A program made the position numbers and the translations under genes. Shown piece after piece: positions 7,993-9,604 of a DNA stretch of 9,604 nucleotides. How positions within the stretch are numbered: the stretch's first letter is position 1; each line of letters opens with the position of its first letter. The stretch lies in the NCBI GenBank assembly GCA_030590585.1, contig JAUUYD010000056.1:1-9604 (forward strand), written 5' to 3'. Under the pieces are notes generated by a model. It did no database searches, was not told the origin of the DNA, and saw nothing but the letters and a program-made list of their open reading frames with translations. The DNA comes from Spirochaeta sp. GTDB lineage: Bacteria; Spirochaetota; Spirochaetia; Spirochaetales_E; Spirochaetaceae_B.

Positions 7993-9604
7993 TTCTTCAG
8001 GTCCTCCAGAATTGCGGCAGCACGCGTGTCGGTACCGATTGATTTTGACTGAACCATCTCAGTAATTTCTTTTTCAAGTCTGGAGAAGTCATCACTGCGC
8101 CACTCAGCGCCGTTGTAATCTAGGAACTTCTGTCTCAGCTGATAAAACCAGCGGCGGGCCTCTTCTTTGTCATTCAGATTCAGTTCTGCTGCCAGAAACA
8201 CAAGAATCTGACCAAAAACCTTTATCTGCCTTTCCGGTGTTACCGCCGCGTCAACCGCATCAAAAGAATTCTGCTGAAAGTAGACTGCATCAAGGAATTC
8301 ACCCTTCTGAAAAATGATGTAATCCTGAAGGCTGGTACCTTCTTCACCGACAACTTTCATCATGGCTTCAATTTCACCTGAACGGGCCAGGATATTATGG
8401 GCATATTGCACATGATCAGGCGGCATAATTCCGTTGTACTTACTCCATGATTCGGTTGGATGGATTGCGGGATATTTTCGAGCATCAGATCTTTCACGGG
8501 AAAGACCATGGAATGCCCCGACAACTTTCAGTGTGGCTTGAGTCACCGGTTCTTCAAAGTTTCCGCCGGCAGGACTTACCGTACCTCCGATTGTTACCGA
8601 TCCGATATTACCATCATTCAGTCTGACAATTCCGGCGCGTTCGTAGAAAGCAGCAATACTGGATTCCAGATAAGCCGGGAATGCTTCCTCCCCGGGTATT
8701 TCCTCAAGGCGTCCCGACATCTCACGCATGGCCTGAGCCCAGCGGCTGGTTGAATCAGCCAGAAGCAGAACATCAAGCCCCATCTGCCGGTAATACTCCC
8801 CCAGGGTTACTGCGGTATAAACAGAAGCTTCCCGGGAAGCGACAGGCATCGATGAAGTGTTGCAGATGATAATGGTTCGTTCCATCAGAGATCTGCCTGT
8901 CTTCGGGTCGATGAGTTCAGGAAACTCTTTCAATGTTTCAACAACCTCGCCGGCGCGTTCACCGCAGGCTGCGATAATAACGACATCGACTTCAGCATGC
9001 CGGCTGGTAATCTGCTGTAAAACAGTTTTTCCGGCTCCAAAAGGTCCTGGAATACAGTATGTACCGCCTTTGGCGACTGGAAAGAAGGTATCCATCAGGC
9101 GAACTTTGGAAACCATTGGTTCAACGGGTTTCAATCTCTCCTCATAAAGAGTAATCGGCCGTTTGACAGGCCATTCAAAAACCATTGTGAAAGATATTGC
9201 CGCACTGCGTGAATCTTCAGCTTCAACGATTGTTTCTGAAACCGTATAGGATCCTTCAGGTTTAACACTCTTAACAATATATTCATCTTTGAGATTGAAA
9301 GGTACCATTACTTTATGTTCAAAAGGACCTTCAGGAACAATGCCCAGACAGACTCCGGCATTAACTTTGTCGCCGATACTTACCGACGGCTTGAAAGCCC
9401 ATTCAGTCTCCCTGTCCAGTGCTTCCAAGTAGACTCCGCGCTCAAGAAAAAAGCCGGCTTTTTCGGCAAGTTTAGGCAGAGGATTCTGTAAACCATCATA
9501 CACCTGACCCAGAAGGCCGGGGCCCAGTTCAACGGCCAGCATTTCTCCGGAGAACTCAACCTTTTCCCCTATACCGATACCTCTGGTCTGCTCGAAAACC
9601 TGAA
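7989..9604 (-). CDS. atpA: V-type ATP synthase/ATPase subunit A (catalytic), 5' end outside window
   Basis: Catalytic subunit of the cytoplasmic V1 hexamer; it hydrolyses or makes ATP at the A-B interface. The reading frame is open to the window edge; the first complete codon is at 9602-9600 and 537 residues are visible. The Met at 9542 is internal: the upstream codons read [20 protein letters not shown], normal A-subunit sequence. Roughly 50 N-terminal residues are therefore missing against a usual length of about 585. Counting from the first visible codon, the bulge (non-homologous) region typical of V-type A subunits precedes the P-loop GPFGAGKT at about 186-193, the catalytic glutamate lies in GER near 215, and the Walker B/DSTSRWA segment begins near 283. 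The P-loop has Ala where eukaryotic A subunits carry a redox-sensitive Cys. The TGA stop overlaps the atpB ATG (ATGA). In spirochaete operons atpE and a small DUF2764-type gene usually lie upstream; here that would be outside the window. Identification is very secure. Confidence 0.97.
   Translation of the reverse strand, partial: QVFEQTRGIGIGEKVEFSGEMLAVELGPGLLGQVYDGLQNPLPKLAEKAGFFLERGVYLEALDRETEWAFKPSVSIGDKVNAGVCLGIVPEGPFEHKVMVPFNLKDEYIVKSVKPEGSYTVSETIVEAEDSRSAAISFTMVFEWPVKRPITLYEERLKPVEPMVSKVRLMDTFFPVAKGGTYCIPGPFGAGKTVLQQITSRHAEVDVVIIAACGERAGEVVETLKEFPELIDPKTGRSLMERTIIICNTSSMPVASREASVYTAVTLGEYYRQMGLDVLLLADSTSRWAQAMREMSGRLEEIPGEEAFPAYLESSIAAFYERAGIVRLNDGNIGSVTIGGTVSPAGGNFEEPVTQATLKVVGAFHGLSRERSDARKYPAIHPTESWSKYNGIMPPDHVQYAHNILARSGEIEAMMKVVGEEGTSLQDYIIFQKGEFLDAVYFQQNSFDAVDAAVTPERQIKVFGQILVFLAAELNLNDKEEARRWFYQLRQKFLDYNGAEWRSDDFSRLEKEITEMVQSKSIGTDTRAAAILEDLKK

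Noticed and set aside
7989..9542. Taking the Met at 9542 as the atpA start
   Set aside because: The 20 in-frame codons upstream, to the window edge, encode conserved A-subunit sequence, so the gene continues past 9604.

Overview
The window reads as a stretch of bacterial chromosome in which every gene lies on the minus strand. It most likely comes from a spirochaete (Spirochaetota). The main evidence is a V-type (V/A-type) ATPase operon in the order A-B-D-I-K, the layout known from Borrelia and Treponema, together with spirochaete-like protein sequences such as the AtpI N-terminus MIVTMKKV. By eye the G+C content is in the mid-40s per cent (not computed), which would suit a free-living or environmental spirochaete better than Borrelia. 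I cannot name a genus.

Read in the direction of transcription (high to low coordinates), the window opens inside atpA, the catalytic A subunit, whose first ~50 codons lie beyond position 9604. Then come atpB (nucleotide-binding, non-catalytic B), atpD (central stalk), atpI (membrane stator a/I) and atpK (rotor ring proteolipid). These five genes are fused end to end by ATGA or TAATG overlaps, so they form one translationally coupled operon. It ends 14 nt after atpK in a strong hairpin plus T-tract terminator (3751-3790). The K subunit keeps all the side chains that bind Na+ in the Enterococcus hirae NtpK ring, so the machine is probably Na+-coupled.

A second transcription unit starts inside or just after that terminator. 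A perfect TATAAT box (3744-3749) precedes an exported TPR-repeat protein of unknown function (2713-3708). After only 18 nt comes uvrA (1-2694), the damage-recognition ATPase of nucleotide excision repair, which runs off the low-coordinate edge with roughly 40-50 C-terminal residues missing. UvrA shows both ABC modules and both expected zinc modules intact.

The window is almost entirely coding; the longest gap is 96 nt, between atpK and the TPR gene. I see no RNA genes, mobile elements, CRISPR arrays or long repeats. The content is mostly ordinary housekeeping. The points worth a second look are the Na+-site residues in AtpK, the promoter nested in the operon terminator, the AU-rich element plus strong Shine-Dalgarno sequence before atpK, and the unknown TPR protein leading uvrA. 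I do not see convincing evidence of an undescribed biological system.
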